Origin: Thermogemmata fonticola
Lineage (GTDB): Bacteria; Planctomycetota; Planctomycetia; Gemmatales; Gemmataceae
Reading direction: 5' to 3'
NCBI RefSeq assembly: GCF_013694095.1
Contig: NZ_JACEFB010000002.1
Span: 496,001-560,000, forward strand
DNA length: 64,000 nt
Positions within the stretch are counted from its first letter, which is position 1. Every line of letters starts with the position of its first letter. Under the pieces are notes generated by a model. That model was not told where the DNA came from. It did not search any database and saw only the letters and a program-made list of their open reading frames with translations. Both the position numbers and the translations under genes were made by a program. Shown here in pieces: positions 42,018 to 51,158 of the stretch.

Positions 42018-43421
42018 TCAATCCGTGGCCAGCGGTAGTCCGGCTGCTTTCCACGCCGCCATGCCTCCGAGAACATTGCTCACGGAGGAATACCCCACGC
42101 TCTTGAGGTAAGACGTGGCGATGGAGGCGCGGTAGCCGGAGCCACAGACGACAGCAACGGGTCGGTCTTTGGGGACCTGCTGGAGGCGTTGCTGGAGCAA
42201 GCCGCCGTGGATGTGGATGGCACCGGGAATGTGGCCGGCCTGCCATTCGGCCTCGGTGCGGACATCCAGGACGAACGGGGGCGAGCCGCGCTGCAACTGC
42301 TGGTCTAGCTCATGGACGGAGAGGGTTTGCACGCGTTCCAGGGGATAGCCGGCGGTTTCCCAAGCATCGATTCCCCCGTCGAGGTACCCTTGAATGTCGT
42401 CCAGACCGACGCGAAGCAGATGGGTGACCACTTCCGGCAGATCGGCCGGCTGATTGATCACCAGAATGATCGGCCTGTCGTAAGGGAGGACCCAGCCGGC
42501 CCATGTCGGCAAATTGGCGCCCAGGGGGATGTTGATCGAACCGGGAATGGCCGCGGCGGCGAACGCCTCTTTGGGCCGCACGTCCAAGATCAGGCAATTC
42601 TCGCAGCGGCGGTGGTAGAGGTCTGAAGCACTCAAGGGCCGTTGGCCGGGCAGCTCCGGTCCGATGATACGGGGGCCGCGGGCGTTGACCTGCTTCATTC
42701 GGCTAAAGTAAGCCGGGGCGATGGGCATGCCGGCGAGCAGGTCGGCGATCCACTCCGCTTCCGGTTTCTGCCGCAGGGCAGGACTGAAGCGGCGCTCGTA
42801 ACCCAGAGTTGTGGAGGGACGCGCACCCAGGGCTTTGCCACACAGGGAGCCAGCACCGTGACCGGGGTAAACTTCCGTAAAGTCGGGAAAGGCCGGGAGT
42901 ACGGAGAAGACGCTTTTGTAAAGCTGATGGGCCAGGATTTTCTGCATCTCGGCGCCGAGCAGGTCCGGCCGACCGACATCGCCGACGAAGAGGAAATCGC
43001 CGGTGAGCAGCAGGGCGGGAACCTCGCGGCTGCGCGGCTGGTCATAAACGGCCCAGGTGAGGTGTTCCAGCGTGTGGCCGGGAGTGTGAATCGCTTCCAA
43101 GCGCAGGTTGCCCAGGAGCAGATCGTCACGATCCCGTAACACCCGGTCGGCGTAGGGCGGCGTCCATTCGGGGCCGCCGAGACCGGAAACATGAACCGTG
43201 GCGCCGGTCCGTGCTTTCAATTCCGCAGAACCGCTGACGAAATCGGCATGGACGTGTGTTTCCATAATGTGGGTGATGCGGTATCCCTCGCTCCGCGCCA
43301 GACGGAGGAAATCCTCAACGTCCCGCGTCGGATCAATCACCACCGCTTCCTTACTTTTCGGATCGCCGATCATGTAGGAGTAAATGGCTAAACCGGGAAC
43401 GAATCGCTGGTGGAAGAACAT
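42018..43421 (-). CDS. Persulfide dioxygenase-like metallo-beta-lactamase fused to two rhodanese domains
   Basis: A 467-residue protein. Residues 1-240 form an MBL domain of the ETHE1/CstB kind: THVHADF (His56, His58, Asp60), HTPGHTLEHL, LLTGDFLFVGDVGRPDLLG and VYPGHGAGSLCG. The first rhodanese (about 265-355) lacks an active Cys, with VINQPAD at the expected loop. The second (about 366-464) has the active loop VAVVCGSGYRAS. Such fusions oxidise persulfide to sulfite and transfer sulfur to form thiosulfate. It ends a minus-strand operon after a rhodanese and a TauE/SafE exporter, matching cst-like sulfide detoxification. Confidence 0.88.
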   Translation of the reverse strand: MFFHQRFVPGLAIYSYMIGDPKSKEAVVIDPTRDVEDFLRLARSEGYRITHIMETHVHADFVSGSAELKARTGATVHVSGLGGPEWTPPYADRVLRDRDDLLLGNLRLEAIHTPGHTLEHLTWAVYDQPRSREVPALLLTGDFLFVGDVGRPDLLGAEMQKILAHQLYKSVFSVLPAFPDFTEVYPGHGAGSLCGKALGARPSTTLGYERRFSPALRQKPEAEWIADLLAGMPIAPAYFSRMKQVNARGPRIIGPELPGQRPLSASDLYHRRCENCLILDVRPKEAFAAAAIPGSINIPLGANLPTWAGWVLPYDRPIILVINQPADLPEVVTHLLRVGLDDIQGYLDGGIDAWETAGYPLERVQTLSVHELDQQLQRGSPPFVLDVRTEAEWQAGHIPGAIHIHGGLLQQRLQQVPKDRPVAVVCGSGYRASIATSYLKSVGYSSVSNVLGGMAAWKAAGLPLATD

Positions 43422-43493
43422 GGTCTCGGCTCCTGGAGTGTCCGCTGGCAGTTTGGTGTCACGGTACGATCCGCTTCGTCCGGACTCCTGTCA

Positions 43494-44411
43494 TCAGGAA
43501 GGATTCGCCAGCCGGAGAAAAGTTACAGAGGAGCGCCAAAGCTGCGGGAGCGTTTGCACAATCACCGCACCACCGACGATCAAGATCATGACAGCGAAAA
43601 GGCGTTGCAGGGTCGGCCCGGAGAGATACCGGGAGAGTGCCACACCCAGCATCATGCCGCCCATTCCCCCCAGAATAAACGGAAGCAGAACTCGGCCGCT
43701 GGGAAGCGAACCGGCCCAGAGATAACCCATCGTGCCGGAGAGGCTGATCAGGAAAATCACCAGGAGCGAAGTTGCCGCCGCCCGCGGCATGTCCATCCGA
43801 GCGATCAGGACCAGAGCGGGGACGATCAGAAATCCGCCGCCGATGCCGAAAAGGCCGGAGAAGATCCCCGTGAGCAGGCCAGCACCAAGAAAGACAAGCC
43901 AGCGCCGCGACGAGGAGGAAGCCGGCGAAGACAACGGGAGGGAAGTTGCTCCGCCTGAGGGCACAGATAGGGAAGGCGCATCCTCTGCTCGGGAAGGGGC
44001 AGGGGAAGGGCTGATGCGAGAACGATGCTCCGCCCCGGTGCTGGCCGAGTCCGCGCGGGATTTTTGCCACATCCGCACCGCTACGATCCCCATCAGGAGG
44101 GCAAAGCCGAGCAGGAGAATGTCTTCGTTGAGTCGGTGGCCCACGAAGACGCCGAGGGGAGCGCCCAGCATCCCAGCCAGGGAAAAGAGCCAGCCTGCGG
44201 GCAGGTCCAGTTCCCCCCGCATCCAACGGGCGATGGCCCCGGCTCCGGCGATGGCCCCCACCGTGATCAGGGAGATGCCGATCGCGTCGCGCGGGGTCGC
44301 TCCTAAGCCATAGACGAGCAAGGGAACCGCCAGGATCGAGCCGCCCCCACCCGTCAGCCCCAAGGACAGTCCGACCACCGCACCCAGAGCCAAACTCATT
44401 GCGGAGAACAT
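43494..44411 (-). CDS. TauE/SafE family sulfite/anion exporter
   Basis: About 305 residues from ATG 44411 (44399 is a second in-frame ATG). It has two repeats of the TauE fold, each with the Gly-rich start (ALGAVVGLSLGLTGGGGSILAVP and LTGIFSGLFGIGGGFLIVPA), about eight helices, and a Ser/Pro-rich central loop (residues about 130-165). It probably exports sulfite or thiosulfate made by the neighbouring persulfide dioxygenase-rhodanese. Its start overlaps the end of the rhodanese gene by 16 bp, so the two are translationally coupled. Confidence 0.85.
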   Translation of the reverse strand: MFSAMSLALGAVVGLSLGLTGGGGSILAVPLLVYGLGATPRDAIGISLITVGAIAGAGAIARWMRGELDLPAGWLFSLAGMLGAPLGVFVGHRLNEDILLLGFALLMGIVAVRMWQKSRADSASTGAEHRSRISPSPAPSRAEDAPSLSVPSGGATSLPLSSPASSSSRRWLVFLGAGLLTGIFSGLFGIGGGFLIVPALVLIARMDMPRAAATSLLVIFLISLSGTMGYLWAGSLPSGRVLLPFILGGMGGMMLGVALSRYLSGPTLQRLFAVMILIVGGAVIVQTLPQLWRSSVTFLRLANPS

Positions 44412-45028
44412 AGCGGCGTTGCGGGTGAGGGGGATGCGGGTGCAGAAGAGTCGGTCGTCGATGCCGCAGAAGCCGGTGCTGAGGCGCAGCTTCCCCCGCA
44501 TTGGTTCCACGGCAGCCGAGCGATGAGCAGAGCCATGCCGCACCAATCCGTGATGCCCGCAAAGATCAGCCCCGCTCCAAAAAACGCCGCACCCAACAGG
44601 AAGGCGGGATGCACCAGGTAACCCAAGATCGTGAAGGCGAGAACGCCCGTGCCGATGGCAATGCGGGTCTGCCGCTCGATGGACAGCACCATCCGCTTGC
44701 CGCGAACGACGGGCACGCCGGCTTGTTCACAGGCCACCGTACCCCCTTCGACCAGGAAGACGTTGGCATAGCCAGCATTCAAGAGTCTTTCGCAAGCGGT
44801 TTTGGCCCGATTCCCAGATCGGCAGATGACGTAGATCGGCTCCTGCGACTGCCCGTTGTACTCCGCCAGCACTTTCTGCGGATCGAACTTGTCCAGGGGA
44901 ACCAGGCGTGCCCCCTGGACGTGGACTTCCGTGTATTCCGCCGGCGTTCGCACATCGATCAGTCGGATCGGCTGACCCTTCGCCAACAGTTCCTTGAGTT
45001 CTTGCGGGGTGATGGTTTTCAAACTCAT
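44396..45028 (-). CDS. Rhodanese with DUF2892-like membrane domain (YgaP-like)
   Basis: About 210 residues from ATG 45028, with AGGAG eight bases upstream. Residues 1-105 are a rhodanese domain with active loop YVICRSGNRAKTA. Then come two membrane helices (IAIGTGVLAFTILGYLVHPA and LLGAAFFGAGLIFAGITDWC) followed by MALLIARLPWNQC, the DUF2892 end known from E. coli YgaP. A Ser/Ala/Pro-rich tail of about 25 residues overlaps the TauE start. It moves sulfane sulfur or thiocyanate at the inner membrane and opens the sulfur operon. Confidence 0.85.
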   Translation of the reverse strand: MSLKTITPQELKELLAKGQPIRLIDVRTPAEYTEVHVQGARLVPLDKFDPQKVLAEYNGQSQEPIYVICRSGNRAKTACERLLNAGYANVFLVEGGTVACEQAGVPVVRGKRMVLSIERQTRIAIGTGVLAFTILGYLVHPAFLLGAAFFGAGLIFAGITDWCGMALLIARLPWNQCGGSCASAPASAASTTDSSAPASPSPATPLCSPQ

Positions 45029-45361
45029 GGGGATAGCTCCTTGTTCCTGAGTCCGCCTAGAAGCGAACCGAAGCATTCTCGCCCCCAATACGCTGAGGCG
45101 TCTCTTCGGGTGACATTGGGAATGATGCGGATCGGGCCAAGGGGGTTACAACAGGGAAGGCGGTGGTTTGCCCGAACGCTTAGACAGCGTTGGCAGGAGC
45201 GTAGCAGGAGGCAGCGGCTTCTGTTCGTCTTGTAGGGAAAGGTCTGTTCGTCTTGCATGGAAAGGCCAGAGAGGGTATGCGATGACTCCGTGCGAGGAGC
45301 AGGGCGAAGAATCGGCTCGATCGGCTGCCTGGTTTTGCAGGAGGGCCGGGGGGCGAAGTTT
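45029..45361. other. Intergenic region between divergent operons
   Basis: Contains a Gly/Arg-poor stretch with no supported gene. The kdsD frame is open upstream to 45257, but without a ribosome site or family similarity. It should hold the promoters of the sulfur operon (minus) and kds operon (plus); no clear boxes were seen. Confidence 0.35.
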
Positions 45362-45415
45362 ATGGGGATGCCATCGGCAGGCAGCGAGATGGGGATACCA
45401 TCAGCAGGTAGCGAG
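45362..45415. repeat. 27-bp in-frame tandem duplication at the kdsD start
   Basis: Units 45362-45388 and 45389-45415 differ at three bases, and each begins with ATG. The duplication doubles the possible start codons. Confidence 0.85.
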
Positions 45416-46447
45416 AGGTGGAGCCAGCACTGGCTGGAGCTGGGCCGGCAGGTGATCGCCCAGGAATGCCAGGCTTTGGCCCAGGCAGCGGAACGATTGG
45501 ATGGTGGTTTTGTGCGGGTGGTAGCGGGTTTGTGGCGGTGTTCGGGGCGAGTGGCCGTCGTGGGGGTGGGCAAGTCAGCGGATGTGGGGCAAAAGATCAC
45601 CGGCACCTTCAACTCGACGGGAACGCGGAGCTATACCCTCGATCCTATCCGGGCGGTGCATGGCGACCTAGGCATGGTGGCGCCGGAAGATGTCGCCTTG
45701 CTGCTGTCCCACAGTGGCGAATCTGAAGAACTGGTGCGGCTGTTGCCCGCTTTGCGCCAGCGGACCGCTGGGATGTATGCCATCACCAGCCACGGATCGA
45801 GCCGGTTGGCTCAGGCGGTGGACGCCGCCGTGCTCTACGGGCCTTTGGCCGAAGCCTGCCCTCTGGGATTGGCACCAAGCAGTAGCACCACCGTCATGCT
45901 GGCCATTGGGGATGCCCTCGCCTTTGTGCTCATGGAGCAGCGCCGTTTCACCGAGGACGATTTCGCCCGCAATCACCCCGCAGGCAGTCTGGGGCGGCGA
46001 TTGGCCCGCGTGACCGACTACATGCGCCGGGACAAGGAATTGCGCCTGGCTCCGGCCTCGGCGACCGTCCGCCAGGTGTTCACCCAGGCTCGCCATCATG
46101 GCCGCCGCACCGGCGCTATCATGCTCCTGGACGACCAGGGGCGGCTCGCAGGGTTGTTCACCGATAGCGACCTGGCCCGCTTGTTCGAGTCCCGCCGCGA
46201 CGAGGCCCTGGATCGACCCATTGCCGAAGTCATGACCCGCCAGCCGATCGTCGTCCGCCCCCAGACCCGATTGGCCGAGGCGATCGACCTGCTCCGTTCC
46301 CACAAAATCAGCGAACTGCCCGTCGTCGATGATCAGGGCCGGCCCCTGGGTATGCTCGACATAACCGATCTGATCGGAATGGAGCAGGAAGCCATCGCCG
46401 CCGAACCGGTCCCCCTGCGCATCCTGGGCCAGCGCAAAAGCGCCTAG
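45362..46447 (+). CDS. kdsD: Arabinose-5-phosphate isomerase (KdsD/KpsF)
   Basis: 361 residues from ATG 45362. The SIS domain has GRVAVVGVGKSADVGQKITG and LLLSHSGESEELVRLLPALR, then GLAPSSSTTVMLAIGDALAF, and DFARNHPAGSLGRRL leads to two CBS domains (VTDYMRRDKELR and EVMTRQPIVVRPQTRLAEAI). The enzyme turns ribulose-5-phosphate into arabinose-5-phosphate, the first step of KDO synthesis. The N-terminus carries a 27-bp tandem duplication that encodes MGMPSAGSE then MGIPSAGSE, so either ATG 45362 or 45389 could be used. It is followed by kdsC. Confidence 0.92.
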   Translation: MGMPSAGSEMGIPSAGSERWSQHWLELGRQVIAQECQALAQAAERLDGGFVRVVAGLWRCSGRVAVVGVGKSADVGQKITGTFNSTGTRSYTLDPIRAVHGDLGMVAPEDVALLLSHSGESEELVRLLPALRQRTAGMYAITSHGSSRLAQAVDAAVLYGPLAEACPLGLAPSSSTTVMLAIGDALAFVLMEQRRFTEDDFARNHPAGSLGRRLARVTDYMRRDKELRLAPASATVRQVFTQARHHGRRTGAIMLLDDQGRLAGLFTDSDLARLFESRRDEALDRPIAEVMTRQPIVVRPQTRLAEAIDLLRSHKISELPVVDDQGRPLGMLDITDLIGMEQEAIAAEPVPLRILGQRKSA

Positions 46448-46540
46448 ACTGGTGCAGGGAAAATCTCCGGGGCAGCAGTAGCGGGGAAGCTGCCGGCCCC
46501 CACCGCGGCCGGTTCAGAACACCTGGGAGTACCGGCGCTC

Positions 46541-47137
46541 ATGGATGAACTTTCGCCACCACCGCACCCGCCCAGACTCCCCCTTCAGCAACGCATCGGG
46601 CGCATTCGCTGCCTGGTCCTTGATGTTGATGGGGTCCTAACAGATGGACGGTTGTATTACACAGCCGAGGGAGAACAGGCCAAGACGTTCCACGTGCGGG
46701 ATGGCTCTGCTCTACGGTTATGGAAACTGGCCGGAGGATGCGCGGTGATCCTTTCCGGGCGGAGTAGTCCCGCGGTGGCGTGCCGTGCCCAGGAATTGTC
46801 CATCGATGTCGTGCGGCAGGGGTTGGCGGACAAGGCTTCAGTTTTGCCCGACGTCTGCCGTGCCTTGCAGGTGGAGTTGTCCGAGATGTGCGCGGTGGGA
46901 GACGACTGGCTGGACGTGCCTCTGTTGCAACGGGTCGGAGTGGCGGCGGCTCCCGCGGATGCTTGCCCGGAAGTGCTCCAGCGCGTCGATTATGTGACCC
47001 CGAGCCGCGGCGGACAGGGAGTCATCCGGGACCTCGTCGAATGGCTGTTGCGGCAGCAAGGGAAGTGGGAAAACACCTTGGCACGCGCCTGGCAGGAGAG
47101 CGAGGGAGTCAAGCGAGGCGAACATTCCAGCCGATGA
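46541..47137 (+). CDS. kdsC: 3-deoxy-D-manno-octulosonate 8-phosphate phosphatase
   Basis: A 198-residue HAD-type phosphatase without cap domain, as in KdsC. It has RCLVLDVDGVLTDGRLYY (nucleophile Asp and general-acid Asp), FHVRDGSALRLWKLAG, VILSGRSSPAVACRA and the Asp pair in CAVGDDWLDVPLLQRVG. It releases phosphate from KDO-8-phosphate. N-terminal 20 residues are Pro-rich. Position after kdsD and before the Lpt-like gene repeats the E. coli kdsD-kdsC-lptC order. Confidence 0.92.
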   Translation: MDELSPPPHPPRLPLQQRIGRIRCLVLDVDGVLTDGRLYYTAEGEQAKTFHVRDGSALRLWKLAGGCAVILSGRSSPAVACRAQELSIDVVRQGLADKASVLPDVCRALQVELSEMCAVGDDWLDVPLLQRVGVAAAPADACPEVLQRVDYVTPSRGGQGVIRDLVEWLLRQQGKWENTLARAWQESEGVKRGEHSSR

Positions 47138-47195
47138 GTTAAGGATGGATAATGTCCGGGGTGCGATCGGGTAGCAAGATGATGCGGGAGGGTGC

Positions 47196-50100
47196 GTGAC
47201 AGCACGACGGCTCTTGCTGCTGGTCATGAGTCTGGTCGTCTTCGGACTGGCCTACGGTTCTTATGCGCATTTCTTCGGCTGGCTGGATGGTTTGCCGGTG
47301 CTGCCGGAGCGGTATTTGATACCCGCGCAGGGGGAATTCCGCTATCCGGAGCAACCCGTGACGCCGACTTTGGAACTCCTCAAGCAAGCCTTTGGCGAAC
47401 ACAGCCCGGAGGTGGAATCGCTCGGTTATCCCACGCGTCTGGCCTTCCGGCGGGGGGATACCACCTTAGTGGTCGCCTGCGGCCGGCCTCCCGCTCAGCC
47501 GGATTCCCACCGCGTGACGGTGGCACCCTTCAGCGCCGCCGTTTTTGGCAAACCGAAGCCGCCCCACCAACTCCAGCCAGGAGAGACGGTCGAGATTGCT
47601 ACCTTCCACGCGGATAAAGCCGTGCTGGAATTCGATCGCATCATCCGGACTCCCACCGACATGAACGAGGCCCGCTTGGTTCGCCTGGAGTTGATCAGCG
47701 ATCCGGAGGCGGCCGTCAGCCGCAGCGACCCGCGGGTGGGGATCGTGCACATGACGCATAACCAGCGTTCCCTGGACCCGAACCGCTGGCTGATTTTGCG
47801 GACGCCCGGTCCGGTCTTCTATCGCGACAATCGGGCGTCACCGAACATGCCCGTACTCGGTCCGGACATTTGGACGGATGCGCCGGTAGAGATTGTAGAT
47901 CGTGCCAATCTGCCGCGCCGGGATGGAGGCCCTGTCGCTTATGCCTCGATGCCGGCTGCGGAGGTACGCCAGCCCAGCGTCGTCGCGGCCATTCTCGCCG
48001 GTGAGCGTTTGCCGCCGCCGACGGTCACGGCCGTGGGCCTGCGCGTCTATCTTCAGCCGCGCTCCTCAGAGGCCAGCGGCAAACCGAAAGCGCCCTCTTC
48101 CCCTGTATCACGCCCCGGTCCTTTCAGTGGCCTGCGGCGGGTGGAACTGCTGGAGCAAGTCCGGCTCCATCTCTGGATGGAAGCGGGCGGTGCGTCTCTA
48201 CTCGGCATGCAACGCACACCCGCGGTTCCTGCCGAGAAGATACCGGCTGTCCTAGCCAGCGCCGGGGGACTCGTGGCGGGACACCAGCATCTGATCCACC
48301 ATCACCGGGAATTGCTGCAAGTCGAAACCCGCGGTCCGTTCCTGTACGACGTGGAAAAGAACACAGCCCGGTTCGAGGTGCTGCCCCAAGTGGACCCCCA
48401 TTTGCCCAACGATGTCCAAGTCACGCGCATTGCGCCGGCATCGGGCATCCAGAGTCTGTTCACTCAAGTGCTGGAATTGGAACTGGAGGGTGGCAAGCCC
48501 GCAGCTTCCCCTGCCGCTGCCGGCCCTGCGGTTCCGAGTGTCCCGCCACGAACCGCTCCGGCTTCCGCGCCGCCGTCCACCCATCGCCTGCGCCGCTTGC
48601 ATGCTTGGACCTACACGCCAGGACGCATTCTCACCGTTTCCTCCGAGGCCGATCAGTTGCATGCGACGGGGATCGATCTGGTCCACGACGCCCAGCAGCA
48701 AAAAACGACTTTGACGGGCATTCCGCTCATCGCGGTCCAGCAGCGCCATGTGTTGACCGCCGGCGCGCCGCAAAAACCGGCCGAGTTGATCTGGGAGCCG
48801 GATGTCGGGTCGGTAGCGGCTTCCGGCAGCCCTCCTGCTCCTGCTGCCCCTCGGCCCTCCGTCAATAACCGGCGCCATCGTCTGACGGTGCGCGGTGCCG
48901 GACGCATCGAAATGCACGACCCAGAACGCGAAGGAACCGTTTCCGCCTCCTGGCAGGAGTCGTTGACCTACCAGGCCGATCCTGCGGCGGACGTACCCTC
49001 CGATGTCATCACCTTGACAGGTTCGGCGCGGTACGAAGACCCCGGCGCGGATTACCGCTTGCTGGCGAACCTCCTGCGCTTGTGGGTGAAGCGCTCCCGT
49101 GAGGCCCAGGCTGCCTCCGCACGTCCAGGACTTTCCGCGGACCGCCCGGCGGCCTCCGACACACCATCCGCCCCCGCCCTTCCTACGCGAATCCAGGCGT
49201 TGGGAAATGTATCGGCTCACTCCGCCGAGCTGATTATCGAGCACACCGATCACCTGAACGTGCTGATTCGGGATGACAGCCCGCCAGAAGAAACCACACG
49301 AGGACCGCGGAACCCCACGGTTCACGGACCGCCTTCACCGGGGCCGACCGCTTCCTCACGACCGGCGAGTCCACCGCAGCCGCCCGCAGGTGACAGGGGT
49401 AAAGCGGGAGATGCCTCAGCAGCAGCCCCACCGCAGACTCCGGGGCGAGCGGAAGAGACCCCGGCGCAATCCCCCCGGAAGCCGCCCCTGAAGCTCCGAG
49501 CACGAACGATCGATACCTGGCTGGCTCGTACTCCAGAACGGCTCCCCGCCTCTGGTACCAAAGGGCCTTCGCCGCTAGTTGCCCCGCCTGCCGCTTCCCC
49601 GCCGCAAAAAACGAGTGCGAATCCTCCCCTTGGGGCTGCATCCGAGAAAATCACCTACAAATACACCTTGGAACGTGCCCGATGCGAAGGCATGGTGTCC
49701 GTCCACCAGGACCCCGCTGATCCGTCCAAAGTCCGCGGAACTGACATTCGTGGCAGCCTCCTGCTCATCGACCACACCCCGGAAGGAAGCATTCTCACCC
49801 TCCACGGCTGGGACAATCGTCCCGGCGAGCTGCATCATGAAGGGACCTCCTTGATCGGTCCGTGGATCAAAATCGATCAGGTGCACAACCTCGCGGTCAT
49901 TGAAGGCCGAGGCTCCATGGCGGTGCCTGCCACGACCGATCTGGCCGGCAATACGTTAAGCAAGACGGAACCGATTGTCATCCATTTCCGCGACGGGATG
50001 ACTTTCAAAGGAGCGCTGCGAACGGCGGAGTTCTTTGGACGAGTAAGTGTCGCCCAAGGGGATTCCGGCCTGACCTGCCACACGATGCGGGTGATTTTTG

Positions 50101-51104
50101 ATCGGCCCGTGTACTTTGCCACGCTGCGGTCCCCTAGCGAACGTTCCGAGAGCAGCCCAGCTCCCCGTCAGCCCAACGGCACATCCCCCCGGCCCGCCGC
50201 GCCGGATGCCTCTTCTTCTTCGCTCCCCGGCCCGCCGCAAGCCTCCTCATCCCAGCGGACGGCGGCTGAGGACAATCCCCGGATTGAAGCGGTGCACTGT
50301 TATCCTTCTCCCGCGGACACGGCGGAACATTTCCGGGAAACTCTGGTCTATTTCCACCAAGTGGAGCGGGATGCCGCCACGGGTCGCTTGCTCCGCCAGC
50401 AGCAACTGGAAGCTCAGGAACTGACCTTGCTGGCCCAAGCCCGCGATACCGAGCAGTCTGCGCCATATCGCTTCTTGGAAGCTCATGGTCCGGGCGTCGT
50501 GCGGATCTGGGGGCCGGGAGTCTCCGAAGTTGCTCCCTCTGGCGCTCCCGCTGGCTCGCCTTCCGCGCCGGCGGTGGAGATGCAGTTGACCATCGTGCAG
50601 TTTTCCCGGCGCATGATCGCCAAGGATAAAGGCCGGAACTACAAGGAAGCGACCTTTTATGACAACGTTCAGGTCGTGCACGTGCCCACGGAAAATCCCC
50701 ATCTCGAAATCAAGCGTCCGGAACTGCCTCCGCGGGCTGTGCTCTTGACCTGCCAGAACAAACTTGTGGTTTGGACCTATCGCCGAGGGGAAGAACCGCC
50801 CCGGCAGCATATGCACGCCTATGGGAACGCCTATCTCCAAAGTGAGGAGTACGCCGGCTCAGCCGAAGTGATCAAAAACGAAGGCAAACTCGTCATCCTG
50901 GAAGGGTCAGGGGCCGCGCCGGCGACGATCCGGAAGCGATTCCGCGGCGATGAGCAAACGGCCCAGCGGATCATCTACGATCGCGCCACCCAGCAATTCA
51001 CGGTGGAGGGGAGTCTCGGCGGTGCCATTCTCGCTCCGAGTTCTCCCGCCTCAAAAGGGACAGCACCGAGACCCCTTCCTCCTCGACTCCCTCCCCGCCC
51101 GTGA
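47196..51104 (+). CDS. Large LptC/LptA (OstA)-like LPS-transport protein
   Basis: 1302 residues from GTG 47196, which has GGAGGG just upstream. One N-terminal membrane helix (LLLLVMSLVVFGLAYGSYAH) anchors a huge periplasmic part. Long Pro/Ser/Ala-rich linkers (about 560-600, 650-790 and 985-1020) separate beta-rich blocks such as GSLLLIDHTPEGSILTLHG and, near the end, ATFYDNVQVVHVPTENPHLE, HMHAYGNAYLQSEEYAGSAE and RIIYDRATQQFTVEGS. The last blocks look like OstA/LptA jelly-roll repeats. Its place after kdsD-kdsC is the lptC/lptA slot of enterobacteria, so I infer a role in LPS export. The size is several times that of LptC plus LptA. Confidence 0.65.
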   Translation: MTARRLLLLVMSLVVFGLAYGSYAHFFGWLDGLPVLPERYLIPAQGEFRYPEQPVTPTLELLKQAFGEHSPEVESLGYPTRLAFRRGDTTLVVACGRPPAQPDSHRVTVAPFSAAVFGKPKPPHQLQPGETVEIATFHADKAVLEFDRIIRTPTDMNEARLVRLELISDPEAAVSRSDPRVGIVHMTHNQRSLDPNRWLILRTPGPVFYRDNRASPNMPVLGPDIWTDAPVEIVDRANLPRRDGGPVAYASMPAAEVRQPSVVAAILAGERLPPPTVTAVGLRVYLQPRSSEASGKPKAPSSPVSRPGPFSGLRRVELLEQVRLHLWMEAGGASLLGMQRTPAVPAEKIPAVLASAGGLVAGHQHLIHHHRELLQVETRGPFLYDVEKNTARFEVLPQVDPHLPNDVQVTRIAPASGIQSLFTQVLELELEGGKPAASPAAAGPAVPSVPPRTAPASAPPSTHRLRRLHAWTYTPGRILTVSSEADQLHATGIDLVHDAQQQKTTLTGIPLIAVQQRHVLTAGAPQKPAELIWEPDVGSVAASGSPPAPAAPRPSVNNRRHRLTVRGAGRIEMHDPEREGTVSASWQESLTYQADPAADVPSDVITLTGSARYEDPGADYRLLANLLRLWVKRSREAQAASARPGLSADRPAASDTPSAPALPTRIQALGNVSAHSAELIIEHTDHLNVLIRDDSPPEETTRGPRNPTVHGPPSPGPTASSRPASPPQPPAGDRGKAGDASAAAPPQTPGRAEETPAQSPRKPPLKLRARTIDTWLARTPERLPASGTKGPSPLVAPPAASPPQKTSANPPLGAASEKITYKYTLERARCEGMVSVHQDPADPSKVRGTDIRGSLLLIDHTPEGSILTLHGWDNRPGELHHEGTSLIGPWIKIDQVHNLAVIEGRGSMAVPATTDLAGNTLSKTEPIVIHFRDGMTFKGALRTAEFFGRVSVAQGDSGLTCHTMRVIFDRPVYFATLRSPSERSESSPAPRQPNGTSPRPAAPDASSSSLPGPPQASSSQRTAAEDNPRIEAVHCYPSPADTAEHFRETLVYFHQVERDAATGRLLRQQQLEAQELTLLAQARDTEQSAPYRFLEAHGPGVVRIWGPGVSEVAPSGAPAGSPSAPAVEMQLTIVQFSRRMIAKDKGRNYKEATFYDNVQVVHVPTENPHLEIKRPELPPRAVLLTCQNKLVVWTYRRGEEPPRQHMHAYGNAYLQSEEYAGSAEVIKNEGKLVILEGSGAAPATIRKRFRGDEQTAQRIIYDRATQQFTVEGSLGGAILAPSSPASKGTAPRPLPPRLPPRP

Positions 51105-51158
51105 CGGCAACCCAGGTTCCTTGAGACGAGGAGATGAGGAATCGGGTCAGCGTGTCCC

